NCBI GenBank assembly: GCA_018823835.1
Contig: JAHJHT010000008.1
Coordinates: forward strand, 308,668-372,667
DNA from: Alphaproteobacteria bacterium
Lineage (GTDB): Bacteria > Pseudomonadota > Alphaproteobacteria > Rhizobiales > Rhizobiaceae
DNA length: 64,000 nt
Direction: 5' to 3'
Position numbers and translations under genes: made by a program
In this document: positions 44,296-53,778 of the stretch, one piece after another
How positions within the stretch are numbered: position 1 is the stretch's first letter
How the letters are laid out: every line of letters begins with the position of its first letter
The notes under the pieces: model-generated
What the model was told of the DNA's origin: nothing
Databases searched by the model: none
Seen by the model: only the letters and a program-made list of their open reading frames with translations

Positions 44296-45812
44296 CAGTG
44301 ATGCCTTGTTTCTGTTGGGGCAGGGCCAAGACCCGATGCCAGATGCATGACTGTTTCCTCCGACATGGAATCTCCGCTGACTTCGCCGGCGACGCGCCCT
44401 TCATGCAGGACCAGAATACGGTCGCTGATCCCGATCAACTCAGGCAGTTCGGACGAAATGGCCACGACGGCGACCCCCTCGTCGGCCAGGTCGCGCAGGA
44501 TGGCGTAGATCTTGGCCTTGGCGCCGATATCGACGCCACGGGTCGGCTCGTCGACGAACAGCACGCGCGGCCTGACGGCGAGTAGTTTGGCCAGTGCCAC
44601 CTTCTGCTGGTTGCCGCCGCTCAATGTCCTGACCTGCTGGGCGACGCTGCTGCAGCGGATGCCCAGCCTTTCGCGCATTTCTTCGGCCACCGCGTTCTCC
44701 GCGCGCGAGCGGATGAAAAGCGAGCCCGATACACTGCGCAGATCGAGCGCCGAAATGTTCTCGGCGATTGACAGGTCAAGGAACACGCTGGTCCCCTTGC
44801 GATCCTCGCTCAGATAGACAATGCCGGCGCGGATCGACGCGCGGTAGTCGGCTTGCTGAACATCGCGCCCGTCGAACCGGATGCGGCCTTCGGTTCGCGG
44901 CGCCAGGCCGCAAATCGCCAGAACCGTCTCCGTGCGCCCCGAGCCGATCAGGCCGGCAAGACCGAGAATTTCGCCCGGCCGGACCTCGAGGCTGACGTCC
45001 TTCACCAGATGTCCATCGGCGATCCCGTCTACGCTCAGGCAAACGGCCGAAGCCGGTCTGCTGCTGCGCGGCGGATAAAGATCCAGGAGCGGACGGCCCA
45101 CCATCCTGGTGGCGACCTCTTCCGGTGTCGTCTCGGCGGTGGTCAGCGTCTCGACGAACGCGCCGTCGCGAAACACGGTGATGCGATCCGACAGGGAAAA
45201 GATTTCGGCCATGCGATGGCTGATGTAGATGATGCCCATGCCGCGGGCCTTGAGCCCGCGAATGATGGAAAACAATGCGTTGGACTCGATCTCCGTCAGC
45301 GCGGCGGTCGGTTCGTCGAAAATGAGCACATCGCAATTGAGCGTCAGCGCCTTGGCGATCTCGACGATCTGCTGGCTGGCGATTGGCAGGTCGCCGACGA
45401 GGGCCGTTGCCGGCACCGGGTGCAGCCCGGCCAGCGCCTGTTCGGCGCGGGCGTTGAGGTTCGACGTTTCCATCCAGAACCCGCCGCGCGAATTGGTTTC
45501 CGCCATGAAGATGTTTTCGGCCACCGTAATGTCGGGGCACAGTGCGATCTCCTGGTGCACCAGGCCGACGCCCCGTGCCTGGGCAGCCGCAGGGCCATCC
45601 ACCACATAGGGGTTGCCCTTGAGCTGGATCTGGCCGCCGTCGGGCTGGATGACACCGCCCAGAATGTTCATGAGTGTCGACTTGCCTGCGCCGTTCTCCC
45701 CCATCAGCGCATGCACCTCGCCGGCGCGCAGGTCGAGCTGCACATTCGACAGGGCGTGCACAGCGCCAAATCGCTTGGAGACATCTCGGACGGAAAGCAT
45801 GGGTTCGGGCAT
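44295..45812 (-). CDS. sugar ABC transporter ATP-binding protein (two NBDs)
   Basis: A 505-residue CUT2 ATPase. The start MPEPMLSVRD is favoured by an AGGAA site 6-7 bases upstream. The first domain has Walker A GENGAGKST and Walker B VLIFDEPTAAL. The second has the usual degenerate Walker A (GLIGSGRTET) and the signature LSGGNQQKVALAKLLA. It powers import of the carbohydrate or polyol that induces and feeds the nine-gene operon. Confidence 0.94.
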   Translation of the reverse strand: MPEPMLSVRDVSKRFGAVHALSNVQLDLRAGEVHALMGENGAGKSTLMNILGGVIQPDGGQIQLKGNPYVVDGPAAAQARGVGLVHQEIALCPDITVAENIFMAETNSRGGFWMETSNLNARAEQALAGLHPVPATALVGDLPIASQQIVEIAKALTLNCDVLIFDEPTAALTEIESNALFSIIRGLKARGMGIIYISHRMAEIFSLSDRITVFRDGAFVETLTTAETTPEEVATRMVGRPLLDLYPPRSSRPASAVCLSVDGIADGHLVKDVSLEVRPGEILGLAGLIGSGRTETVLAICGLAPRTEGRIRFDGRDVQQADYRASIRAGIVYLSEDRKGTSVFLDLSIAENISALDLRSVSGSLFIRSRAENAVAEEMRERLGIRCSSVAQQVRTLSGGNQQKVALAKLLAVRPRVLFVDEPTRGVDIGAKAKIYAILRDLADEGVAVVAISSELPELIGISDRILVLHEGRVAGEVSGDSMSEETVMHLASGLGPAPTETRHH

Positions 45813-45871
45813 GGGTGTTCCTGGGCCGTGACCTGAAGGCACAGCCGATGATAATCGATCCGGAGGAAATG

Positions 45872-45893
45872 CCGACCGGGTTTCCCCGGCCGG
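45872..45893 (-). promoter_or_regulatory. intercistronic stem-loop with GAAA tetraloop after sugar-binding-protein gene
   Basis: Read on the minus strand: CCGGCCGGG-GAAA-CCCGGTCGG, a 9-bp stem with one G-U pair closed by a GNRA-type GAAA loop, 14 bases after the binding-protein stop and before the ATPase gene. The G-U pair is only a pair in the transcribed sense, which favours an RNA role. Confidence 0.6.
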
Positions 45894-45907
45894 GCTGATC
45901 CGGATGG

Positions 45908-46945
45908 CTACTCGTCGATGCCTTTGGTGCCGCGACGCTTCAGATAGGCGTCCCAGTAGAAGGAATCGGCGTTGTCAGCCGTCACCACGGCGTAGCCATT
46001 GTCGATATAGGGGATCTTCATCGGGTTGCGGCCGGCTGCAATGTCACCGTTCATGGGATCGATCATGTCCGGATGGGCAGCCAGGAACAGCGTGATGAAG
46101 CCGATATAGCCCTGCATGCCCTGGTTGGGATTGATCGAGCCGAACACTTCGCCAGCCTTAATCATGTCGAGGATCTTGGCGTTCACGTCGGCAGTCATCA
46201 CCTTGATCTTGCCGCCGAGTTCAACACTCGCCTGGGCCGCGCCGAGGGCCGAGTTGGCTTCCGGCATGAAGACGGCGCCGAGATCGGGGTTTGCCTGGGC
46301 CATCGACAGGACGGCCTGATATGCCTTGTTCGGATCCTGGTTGGAGGCGGCGCGCGCAACGAGCTTCATGTCGGGCCACTTTTCTTCCATGCGGCCGATG
46401 AAGGACGAGATGCGCAGGTCGTGATTGTCCTGGCCGGGGTTTTCCAGCACCGCGTATTCGCCCTTGCCACCCATCGCTTCGGCGACGGCGTCGGCAGCAC
46501 CGGTGCCTTCGAGCGTGTTGTTCGAGGTGATGAAGGCGGTGCGGTCGGAGTTCGGGCTGTCCGCGGCGAAGGTCACGATCGCGGTACCCTGCGAGATTGC
46601 GCGGTTGATCGGCTCGATGAACGGGTCGGAGTTCATCGGGTGGACCATGATGCCCTTGGGCTGGCGCGCAAGGATCTGGTCGAAGCTGGCGATCTGCTTG
46701 GTCACGTCGTAGTCGGGCGTGCCCGTGTAGATGGTGTCGCAGCCCATCTGCTTGGCGGCCTGCTTGAACATCTCATAGACCGGGAACCAGTATTCCACGC
46801 CCGATACCATGACGTTCATGGCGTAGAGTTCGCCGGGTTCGCAGCGGAACGGCTCCGCAGCCTGTGCGTGTGTCGAAACCGGACCCAGGCTGGTCGACGC
46901 CAGCAAGGCGATGCCGCCCAGGATTTTCGTGAGACTTGTCCTCAT
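45908..46945 (-). CDS. sugar ABC transporter substrate-binding protein
   Basis: A 345-residue exported binding protein. The start at MRTSLTK is chosen because a clear Sec signal peptide begins there (ILGGIALLASTSLG, cleavage near AQAAE) and a GGGAGGAA site precedes it; a longer frame upstream is discarded. The mature part is the ribose-binding-type fold (CDTIYTGTPDYDVTKQIASF; KGIMVHPMNSDPFIEPINRA). It begins the nine-gene minus-strand operon and defines the imported ligand, probably a polyol or ketose. Confidence 0.93.
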   Translation of the reverse strand: MRTSLTKILGGIALLASTSLGPVSTHAQAAEPFRCEPGELYAMNVMVSGVEYWFPVYEMFKQAAKQMGCDTIYTGTPDYDVTKQIASFDQILARQPKGIMVHPMNSDPFIEPINRAISQGTAIVTFAADSPNSDRTAFITSNNTLEGTGAADAVAEAMGGKGEYAVLENPGQDNHDLRISSFIGRMEEKWPDMKLVARAASNQDPNKAYQAVLSMAQANPDLGAVFMPEANSALGAAQASVELGGKIKVMTADVNAKILDMIKAGEVFGSINPNQGMQGYIGFITLFLAAHPDMIDPMNGDIAAGRNPMKIPYIDNGYAVVTADNADSFYWDAYLKRRGTKGIDE

Positions 46946-47306
46946 GTTCCATTCCTCCCGTTGATGGCGACCGGTCCTCCCCGGTGCCAGAGTGATCGAT
47001 GGAAGATATTTCATTATATGAATTATCTTCCACGCGATGAAAATCATTGCGCCCGCTTTGTCAAGCTGTTTTCAGGCCGTGCGATTTGCCAAGGATGGTT
47101 GGAAGCGCCAGTGCCATCGACATTGCCGCCCTTGTGACGAAGCGCGAACAGAGTTCGTCTGTGCTCTTGTCATTGGCGCCTGAGGGAGCGCGGGAGTTCC
47201 GGTGCTGTTGGCGACATAGCCACGACGCGTGTCGTCGATTCGAAGTTTTGCCGTCCCGATTCTCGCCGGAATTGGCAGCAAGGCTCACCTAGGGTATGGG
47301 CAGGGC
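46946..47306. promoter_or_regulatory. divergent promoter region, nine-gene operon versus CHAT gene
   Basis: A 361-bp gap without a credible gene. Its left third is AT-rich and carries the 33-bp symmetric dyad (47000-47032) and a smaller dyad ATGA-AAA-TCAT (47037-47047), pointing to the promoter of the minus-strand operon. The right two thirds have ordinary GC content and should hold the CHAT promoter; no convincing -35/-10 pair was found there. Confidence 0.6.
47000..47032. promoter_or_regulatory. 33-bp symmetric operator candidate for the SorC regulator
   Basis: Outer arms TGGAAGATA (47000-47008) and TATCTTCCA (47024-47032), and inner arms TTCAT (47010-47014) and ATGAA (47018-47022), share the same centre (47016) with only one mismatched pair. 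It lies 55 bp upstream of the binding-protein start. Size and symmetry fit an oligomeric SorC-type regulator. Confidence 0.65.
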
Positions 47307-48974
47307 ATGGGGACTATGGTGCGGGGCAGGCAGGTTTCATCTTTTCGCACTGCAGTGGCGCTGATTGGCGCGCTGCTGCTCTCCCTTGTTCCACCCGCGG
47401 GGGGAGCCGATTACGACCCGCTCGATCAGGCCTTCGTCGCCGCGCAATGGGCCATGCAGTCCTCGGCCGGGCGCGCCCTTCAGCAAACCGGCCTGCGCGC
47501 CGCGGCCGGCGATCCTGAACTTGCAGGGAAAGTGCGCGATCGGCAGGACCTCGCCGACCGCGCCCGCGATCTGGAGGATCGACTGGCCGACGAGACCGCG
47601 CCTGAGGCGCGTATCGCGTTGCGTGGCGAAGTCGATTCGCTGGAGGATGAGATGGCCTCCATCGATCTGGTCCTTGCCCGGGATTTTCCACGTTTCGCCG
47701 ACTTCTCTGCACCCGAGCCGCTTTCCATCGCACAGGTGCAGGGAGTGCTGGGCAAGGACGAGGCGCTGCTGCTTTTCCTGTCGGGTCGCGATGCCATCTT
47801 CATTTTCGCCATCGGCAAGCAGCAGGTTGCCTGGCACCGGGCGCCGTATGGGGCCGAACGGCTGGCCGGCGATATCGCCAAGCTGCGGCGCCAGCTCGAC
47901 CCGCACGCAACCAACCGCGGCGTCGTCTCGCTGGTGAAGGGCAAGGACGGGCCGCGCGTCCCCCGCTTCGACCGCGGGCTGGCGCATCAGTTGTATCTGG
48001 AATTGCTGGCTCCCCTGGAGGTGGTGATCGCAAGCGCCTCGCATCTGCACGTCGTCGCCGATGGCCCGATCAGCAGCCTGCCGCTGTCGCTGCTGGTGAC
48101 CGAGAGGCCAAGGGGAGACGACACGGATCCCCAGGCCCTGCGAGACACTGCCTGGCTCGTCAGGCGCCATGCCACCACGACGCTGCCCGATGTCGGCAGC
48201 CTGCGTGTCATCCGGGGCCTGCCCTCGGTGGCGCAGGGCTCAAAGCAAGTGGAATTCGCGGGTTTCGGCGCGCCAGTGCTCGGTGGACGAATGGTCGAGA
48301 CCAGGTCCGGCAATCCCGCCGTGGGGCAGTCCTTCTTCCGCGGCGTCTTCGCCGACGTTAGCGCTGTGCGCAACCTGCCGGCTCTGCCCCAGACAGGGCC
48401 GGAGATCGAACGGTTGGCATCGTCTCTGGGCGGGCGATCGAGCCTCTTTCTCGGTGCGGACGCGAACGAAACGGTGGTCAAGTCCGTCGACCTTTCCGGC
48501 TACAACATCATCGCCTTCGCCACGCATGGTCTGCTCTCGGGCGACCTGGAGGGGCTGGCAGAGCCGGCCTTGGCCCTGACCCCGCCCGAGGCTGCGTCCA
48601 GAGAGGATGACGGGTTGCTGACGTCGTCCGAGATCGCCGCGCTGAAACTGACGGCTGACTGGGTGCTCCTTTCGGCATGCAACACTGCCGGCAGCAACGG
48701 TGAACCCGACGCCGAAGGGCTGTCCGGGCTGGCCCGGGCCTTTCTCTACGCTGGGGCCCGTTCCATTCTGGTGTCCCATTGGCCGGTGCGCGACGACGCT
48801 GCGGCCATGCTGACCACTGGTGCGATCGAAAGGCTGTCGACCGGTGCGGCCGCCGGTCGCTCTGAAGCCCTGAGGCAATCGATGCTCGAGGTCATGAACA
48901 GTCCGAAGGATTTCTCCCTGGCACACCCTTCTGCATGGGCGCCATTCGTGATCGTGGGCGATGGCGGATCATGA
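47307..48974 (+). CDS. exported CHAT domain (caspase-like) protein
   Basis: A 555-residue protein starting with an apparent signal peptide (FRTAVALIGALLLSLVPPAG, cleavage near GGA). A helical/coiled-coil region follows (RDRQDLADRARDLEDRLADE, about residues 77-97), then a complete C-terminal CHAT peptidase domain. The catalytic dyad is intact: His at about 407 in FATHGLLS and Cys at about 458 in LSACNTAG. CHAT domains are caspase-like proteases usually joined to TPRs; here the repeats are in the overlapping next gene. The exact start is uncertain (47307 or 47316). Predicted periplasmic or surface location, unless the signal is a membrane anchor. Confidence 0.88.
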   Translation: MGTMVRGRQVSSFRTAVALIGALLLSLVPPAGGADYDPLDQAFVAAQWAMQSSAGRALQQTGLRAAAGDPELAGKVRDRQDLADRARDLEDRLADETAPEARIALRGEVDSLEDEMASIDLVLARDFPRFADFSAPEPLSIAQVQGVLGKDEALLLFLSGRDAIFIFAIGKQQVAWHRAPYGAERLAGDIAKLRRQLDPHATNRGVVSLVKGKDGPRVPRFDRGLAHQLYLELLAPLEVVIASASHLHVVADGPISSLPLSLLVTERPRGDDTDPQALRDTAWLVRRHATTTLPDVGSLRVIRGLPSVAQGSKQVEFAGFGAPVLGGRMVETRSGNPAVGQSFFRGVFADVSAVRNLPALPQTGPEIERLASSLGGRSSLFLGADANETVVKSVDLSGYNIIAFATHGLLSGDLEGLAEPALALTPPEAASREDDGLLTSSEIAALKLTADWVLLSACNTAGSNGEPDAEGLSGLARAFLYAGARSILVSHWPVRDDAAAMLTTGAIERLSTGAAAGRSEALRQSMLEVMNSPKDFSLAHPSAWAPFVIVGDGGS

Positions 48975-50473
48975 CACGGTTTCGCTCGGCGCTGCTCTCG
49001 GCGGCTGTTATCATGACTGCCATCATTCCCGCAGCGGCAGAACCGCTCGACCCATTCGCCATTGTCGATGACGCCATGGCAGCCTACCAACTGCGCCAAG
49101 ACTATGCTGACACCCGCGCCGTGCTCAGCAAGGGGCTACGCGATGCCGGCGAGCAGGGGGCACTCTCGCCGGGCTTTGCCGTCGTCTATGCCATCTACTC
49201 CGATACAGCCCGTTTCGAGGGCAATGCTTCCTTTGCCCTGCATCTTGCGGATGAAGGGCTGCGGCTTGCGCGCACGCAGGAAGAGGTTGATCGCGAGTTC
49301 GAGAACATGCTGCTGGTCTCCCGCGCTTACGCGCTGGCCGAGCTCGGCCGCTACCAGGAGGCAGTCGACAGCGCGCGTATTCCGGCCGTCTGGATGGGCG
49401 AGCGGTTCGGCGCCGACTCGCGCAGCGATCTGGAATCGGAGATCTCCAACTGGGCGGCGCGCGGCTCGTCGAGTGGTGCGAGCGAACTGCCGGATGCCGT
49501 GCAACTGGCGCTGGACCTGCTCCAGCAGGCAGAAAAGCGGGCCAATGAAGGCGACACGACCGCCGCGCACGGGCTGGCATCTCGCGCCATGCTGCCGAGC
49601 GGCACGGCTATAGACGAGATGTCGCTCGGCTTCGTCAACGGCTGGAGCCACGCCGTTTCTGGCTACGCCTTCCGCCTTGAGGGTCGTCCCGACGCGGCCC
49701 TGCGAGCCTTCAAGCGTGCGGCGACCGAAATCGCCGGGGGCGATTGGATTGATTCAGCTGGGGAAGGGCTTCCGGAAGATTTCGTGGCAGAGCCCGGCGG
49801 GCGCAGTCTTGCCTGGGACATCTTCAGCAATATCGGCGCCATGGCCGTCATGCTGAACGACGTCGAACTGGCATCCGCCGCATTGGGACTGGCCGATCGC
49901 TTCGCTTCGACACCCGAACGGCGCTTCACGATCCTGGTTCAGCGCAGCGCGGTGCTTCTGGCGCAGAATGACTTCGTCGCGGCCGAAGCCGAGATGCGCC
50001 GCAGCGCAGACGACGCGGCCCGAAATGGAGATGCAGCCAACGCAGCGCTGGCAGAGCTGTATATCGTGATCATACGTCTCCATCAGGGAGAGGAACTGGA
50101 CGAGACGATCCTGGCCGAACTGATGGCGCGGGCGCAAAAGGCGGCCGACCTCGCCTCGGACAACTGGCAGCAGCGCGAATTCATCCTGACGATGGCCGTC
50201 CACCAGGCGGCCCTTCAAGGGGCGGCGCCGGAAACTCTGCTGCCGCTGGCGCGCGACGCGTTCACGCAGTTCACGCAGCGCCAGAAGCTGATGCGCGACC
50301 AGTCTTCGGGCCAGGACGCGGCGCGGCGTGAACGACGGCGGTTTCTGGAGACCTTCATCGACACCAATCTGGCCATGACCGAAGGCTCAGCAGCGTCGCC
50401 GCGCCCGGCGACAACAGGCTCGCCAGGTGAGGGGGACGCAAGAACACAGTCAACCGAGCCGCATCCTGATTGA
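48971..50473 (+). CDS. exported helical-repeat (TPR-like) partner of the CHAT protein
   Basis: A 500-residue protein with its own signal peptide (FRSALLSAAVIMTAIIPAAA, mature from about EPLDPF). The rest is alanine-rich alpha-helical with repeated pairs of helices resembling tetratricopeptide units (e.g. ALAELGRYQEAVDSARIP; YAFRLEGRPDAALRAFKRAA). No catalytic motif is seen. Its start codon lies in the stop of the CHAT gene (ATGA). CHAT proteases elsewhere carry TPRs on the same chain, so this is probably the sensor or scaffold half of a two-protein system. Function unknown. Confidence 0.8.
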   Translation: MTRFRSALLSAAVIMTAIIPAAAEPLDPFAIVDDAMAAYQLRQDYADTRAVLSKGLRDAGEQGALSPGFAVVYAIYSDTARFEGNASFALHLADEGLRLARTQEEVDREFENMLLVSRAYALAELGRYQEAVDSARIPAVWMGERFGADSRSDLESEISNWAARGSSSGASELPDAVQLALDLLQQAEKRANEGDTTAAHGLASRAMLPSGTAIDEMSLGFVNGWSHAVSGYAFRLEGRPDAALRAFKRAATEIAGGDWIDSAGEGLPEDFVAEPGGRSLAWDIFSNIGAMAVMLNDVELASAALGLADRFASTPERRFTILVQRSAVLLAQNDFVAAEAEMRRSADDAARNGDAANAALAELYIVIIRLHQGEELDETILAELMARAQKAADLASDNWQQREFILTMAVHQAALQGAAPETLLPLARDAFTQFTQRQKLMRDQSSGQDAARRERRRFLETFIDTNLAMTEGSAASPRPATTGSPGEGDARTQSTEPHPD

Positions 50474-50560
50474 TTGCGACGGCATATTTGCTGGAAACAA
50501 GCGCCACCGATGGCCAGCGGCAGATCGTCGAGCAGCCGGGAGGCCGGCTTGATGTCGACG

Positions 50561-52189
50561 CTAATGCTGGCGCGCCGCCCCGGGAATCGCAGCCAGCAGT
50601 TGCTTGGTGTAGTCGTGCTGCGGGTTGAGGAAAATCTCGCGCGTCGGCCCCATCTCGATGATCTCGCCGTAGCGCATCACCGCCATGTCGTCGCAGACCT
50701 GGGCGGCGACATGCAGGTCGTGGGTGATGAACAGCATCGCCAGGTTGAGCCGCTGCTTCAGTTCGTCGAGTAGCTTCAGGACCTGCGCCTGCACCGTCAC
50801 GTCGAGGGCCGAGACGGCCTCGTCGGCGACCAGCACGTCCGGTTCGAGCGCAAGCGCCCGGGCGATGCCGATGCGCTGACGCTGGCCGCCGGAAAACTCG
50901 TGCGGCAGCCGGTCGGCCGAGCGCGGGTCGAGCCCGACAAGCTCAAGCAGCGAACGCGCCCTGGCGAGCGCCTCGCTGCGCGCCACGCCGCGTGCGATCG
51001 GGCCGTCGGCGATGCTGAGTCCCACCTTGCGGCGCGGGTTGAGCGATGAGAAGGGGTCCTGGAACACCATCTGGATACGGCTGCGCTGGCGCCGCAGCTG
51101 TTCGCCGCGCAGGGCGCAATAATCCTGACCACCGAGCTCGATCGTGCCGGAGTCCGGGTCGTTGATGCGGGTCACTAGCCGCGCCACGGTAGATTTTCCC
51201 GAGCCCGATTCGCCGACCAGCCCGAGCGTGCGGCCGCGCCTGATCTGGAAGCTGACATCCTTCACCGCATGCACGGTGCGCACCGCGCCGAACATGCCGG
51301 CCTTGGAACGGTATGACTTGTTGAGGTTGGCGACCGACAGCGCCACCGGCTGTTCGGCCTCGGCCGGCCGGATCGCTGGCGTGCCGGACGGCACCGCCGC
51401 GAGCAGCGCTTTTGTATAGGGATGCTGCGGGTTGCTCAGCACGTCATGCGCCGTGCCTTGTTCGACAACGATGCCCTTTTCCAGCACCAGCACCCGGTCG
51501 GCGATGTCGGACACCACGCCGAAATCATGCGTGATGAAGATCACCGCCATGTTGCGGCGCTTCTGGATCTCGCGCATCAGCCTGAGAATCTGCGCCTGGG
51601 TGGTGACGTCGAGCGCGGTCGTCGGCTCGTCGGCGATCAGCAGCGCCGGTTCGAGCGCCAGCGCCATGGCGATCATCGCGCGCTGCCGCTGCCCGCCCGA
51701 CAGCTGGTGCGGATAGGCCTTGATCGCCCGTTCCGGGTCGGGAAGCTGCACTTCGCGCGCCAGGTCGAGAGCGCGGGCGCGCCGTTCGGGCGGCGTCAGC
51801 AGATCGTGCGCCTCGAAGACCTCCATGATCTGGTCCTCGATGCGCATCGACGGGTTGAGCGCGGTCATCGGCTCCTGGAAGATCATGCCGACGCGCCTGC
51901 CGCGCAGCGTGCGCAGCGTTGCCGCGTCAACGTGGATCAGGTCGATGCCGTCGAACAGCGCAGCGCCGCGCTCGACGCTGATGGCGCGCGGCAGCAGGCC
52001 CATCAGGGTCTGCGCGCAGAGCGACTTGCCCGAACCCGACTCGCCGACGATGCACAGGATCTCGCCGGCCGGCAGGTCGAAGTTGAGATCGGCCAGTGCG
52101 TAGTCGCGGTCGGCGCCGCGCGGCAACCTCAGCGCCAGGTGCTGCACCGATACGGTGGGTGCGATGTCGGGGAGAGTGGTGTCCATCAT
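50561..52189 (-). CDS. dipeptide-type ABC transporter, fused dual ATP-binding protein
   Basis: A 542-residue double ATPase like GsiA/YejF. The first half has Walker [10 protein letters not shown], signature [15 protein letters not shown] and Walker [13 protein letters not shown]. The second has [24 protein letters not shown] and [12 protein letters not shown], where the usual proline is alanine. Both domains carry the oligopeptide-type C-terminal tail. It serves the permeases encoded divergently at 57558 and 58496. Its start overlaps the stop of the gamma-glutamyltransferase gene by one base. Confidence 0.93.
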   Translation of the reverse strand: MMDTTLPDIAPTVSVQHLALRLPRGADRDYALADLNFDLPAGEILCIVGESGSGKSLCAQTLMGLLPRAISVERGAALFDGIDLIHVDAATLRTLRGRRVGMIFQEPMTALNPSMRIEDQIMEVFEAHDLLTPPERRARALDLAREVQLPDPERAIKAYPHQLSGGQRQRAMIAMALALEPALLIADEPTTALDVTTQAQILRLMREIQKRRNMAVIFITHDFGVVSDIADRVLVLEKGIVVEQGTAHDVLSNPQHPYTKALLAAVPSGTPAIRPAEAEQPVALSVANLNKSYRSKAGMFGAVRTVHAVKDVSFQIRRGRTLGLVGESGSGKSTVARLVTRINDPDSGTIELGGQDYCALRGEQLRRQRSRIQMVFQDPFSSLNPRRKVGLSIADGPIARGVARSEALARARSLLELVGLDPRSADRLPHEFSGGQRQRIGIARALALEPDVLVADEAVSALDVTVQAQVLKLLDELKQRLNLAMLFITHDLHVAAQVCDDMAVMRYGEIIEMGPTREIFLNPQHDYTKQLLAAIPGAARQH

Positions 52190-53778
52190 CAATATCCCAG
52201 CGCGATGCCGTCCTTGCGGTGATCCGAGGCACCCCACAGCACGCCGCGCTCATGGTCGATCCAAACCGCCTGGCAGCCGCCGAGCGGTTCGTCGGCTCGG
52301 CGCGTCTGATGGCCCCGCGCCTCCAGCCCGGCTCGCGTGTCCTCGGAGATGGTCGTCTCGAGGCTGATCGCGCCGTCGGTAAAGAAGCTGCGCGGCTGGT
52401 CCGATGCCGCCTGGATGTCGAACCCGCGGTCGAGCACCTGCGACAGGATGTGGGCGTGGCCGGTCGCCTGGTACTGGCCGCCCATGACGCCGAACGAGCC
52501 GACCGTGCGGCCGTCCTTGCACACCAGCGCCGGGATGATGGTGTGGAACGGCCGCTTGGACGGCCCAATGGCGTTGGGATGCCCAGGCGCCAGAGAGAAG
52601 CCGGTGCCGCGGTTCTGCAACAGCACGCCTCCCTTCTTGGCGTAGATGCCGCTGCCGAAGGCAAAGAACAGCGAGTTGATCAGCGACATCGCGTTGCCGT
52701 CGCGATCGACGACGCTGACATAGACGGTGTCGCGGTGGACCGGCATGTCGGCAACCGCGATCTGCGAGGCCCGGTCGAGCGAGATGCGGGCGCGCATCTT
52801 TGCAATGCTGGCGTCGGACAGCACCTCCTCGACGCTGACCGTCATGGCGGCCGGATCGGCGACCAGCGCGTCGCGCTGCCGGTAGGCCTCCTTGGTGGCC
52901 TCGGCCAGCAGGTGGATGCGGTCGATCTCGCTCAGCGACGCGTCGGAGAGGTCGAAGCCGTCGAGCAGCCGGGCCATGATCAGCGCCGCCAGGCCCTGGC
53001 CGTTGGGCGGACACTCGACGAGCTGGTGGTCGCGATAGCCGGCCGAAATCGGCTGCGTCTCTTCGCAGGCAAAGGACGCGAAATCGCCCGCGTCGTGCAG
53101 GCCGCCCAGCGCCCGCAGCGTGGCGACCATGTCGTCTGCCACTTCGCCCTCATAGAAGGCGCTGCGTCCTTCGCGCGCGATCCTGCGGAGCGTCGCGCCG
53201 AGCGCCGGGTTGCTCAGCCTGTCGCCGGTCACCGGCGAGCGCCCGCCGGGCAGGAACTGCGCAGCCGCGTCGGCATGCGCTGCGACGCGGCTGGCATAGA
53301 GCTGCCAGTCATGCGCGACGCGCGGCGGAATCGTGAAGCCGTTTTCGGCGGCCTCGATGGCCGGCGCCAGGACGCGGTCGAGGCCGAGCTTGCCGTGTTC
53401 CCGGTTCAGTCTGCACCAGGTATCGACGGCGCCGGGTACGGTCACTGTGTGCACGGAATCGTCGGGGATCGTCGTCCAGCCTTTCGCCAGGTAGGTGTCC
53501 AGCGTCGCGGCCCGCGGCGACCGCCCGGAGCCGTTGTAGGAGACCATCGGGCCGCTGGCCGGCGCGTAGAGCGCGAAACAGTCGCCGCCAATGCCGGTCA
53601 TGTGCGGGTCGATCACGCCTTGCAGGGCGACCGCGGCAATTGCCGCGTCGACCGCCGTGCCGCCGGCTTTCAGGATCTCGATTGCCGCGAGTGTCGCTTG
53701 CGGGTGCGAGGTTGCGGCCATGCCGTTCTCGGCGAGGGCCACCGATTTGCCGGGCACCATGAAGTCGCGGTCATGCAT
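52189..53778 (-). CDS. ggt: gamma-glutamyltransferase family protein, cytoplasmic type
   Basis: A 529-residue Ntn-hydrolase precursor. The autoprocessing threonine is in [17 protein letters not shown] (about residue 350), with [11 protein letters not shown] and the C-terminal [13 protein letters not shown] segments of the family. No signal peptide is present, so unlike E. coli Ggt it should act in the cytoplasm, hydrolysing or transferring gamma-glutamyl groups of imported peptides or amides. It lies between nagB (8-base overlap) and the peptide ABC ATPase. That ties it to uptake of a gamma-glutamyl or amino-sugar peptide. Confidence 0.9.
   Translation of the reverse strand: MHDRDFMVPGKSVALAENGMAATSHPQATLAAIEILKAGGTAVDAAIAAVALQGVIDPHMTGIGGDCFALYAPASGPMVSYNGSGRSPRAATLDTYLAKGWTTIPDDSVHTVTVPGAVDTWCRLNREHGKLGLDRVLAPAIEAAENGFTIPPRVAHDWQLYASRVAAHADAAAQFLPGGRSPVTGDRLSNPALGATLRRIAREGRSAFYEGEVADDMVATLRALGGLHDAGDFASFACEETQPISAGYRDHQLVECPPNGQGLAALIMARLLDGFDLSDASLSEIDRIHLLAEATKEAYRQRDALVADPAAMTVSVEEVLSDASIAKMRARISLDRASQIAVADMPVHRDTVYVSVVDRDGNAMSLINSLFFAFGSGIYAKKGGVLLQNRGTGFSLAPGHPNAIGPSKRPFHTIIPALVCKDGRTVGSFGVMGGQYQATGHAHILSQVLDRGFDIQAASDQPRSFFTDGAISLETTISEDTRAGLEARGHQTRRADEPLGGCQAVWIDHERGVLWGASDHRKDGIALGY

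Noticed and set aside
35713..46945. Autoinducer-2 (Lsr) uptake and processing locus
   Set aside because: SorC regulator, FGGY kinase and LsrF-type aldolase resemble the Lsr set, but the kinase is LyxK-like, LsrG is missing, and GlpD-like and GMC oxidoreductases have no role in AI-2 processing.
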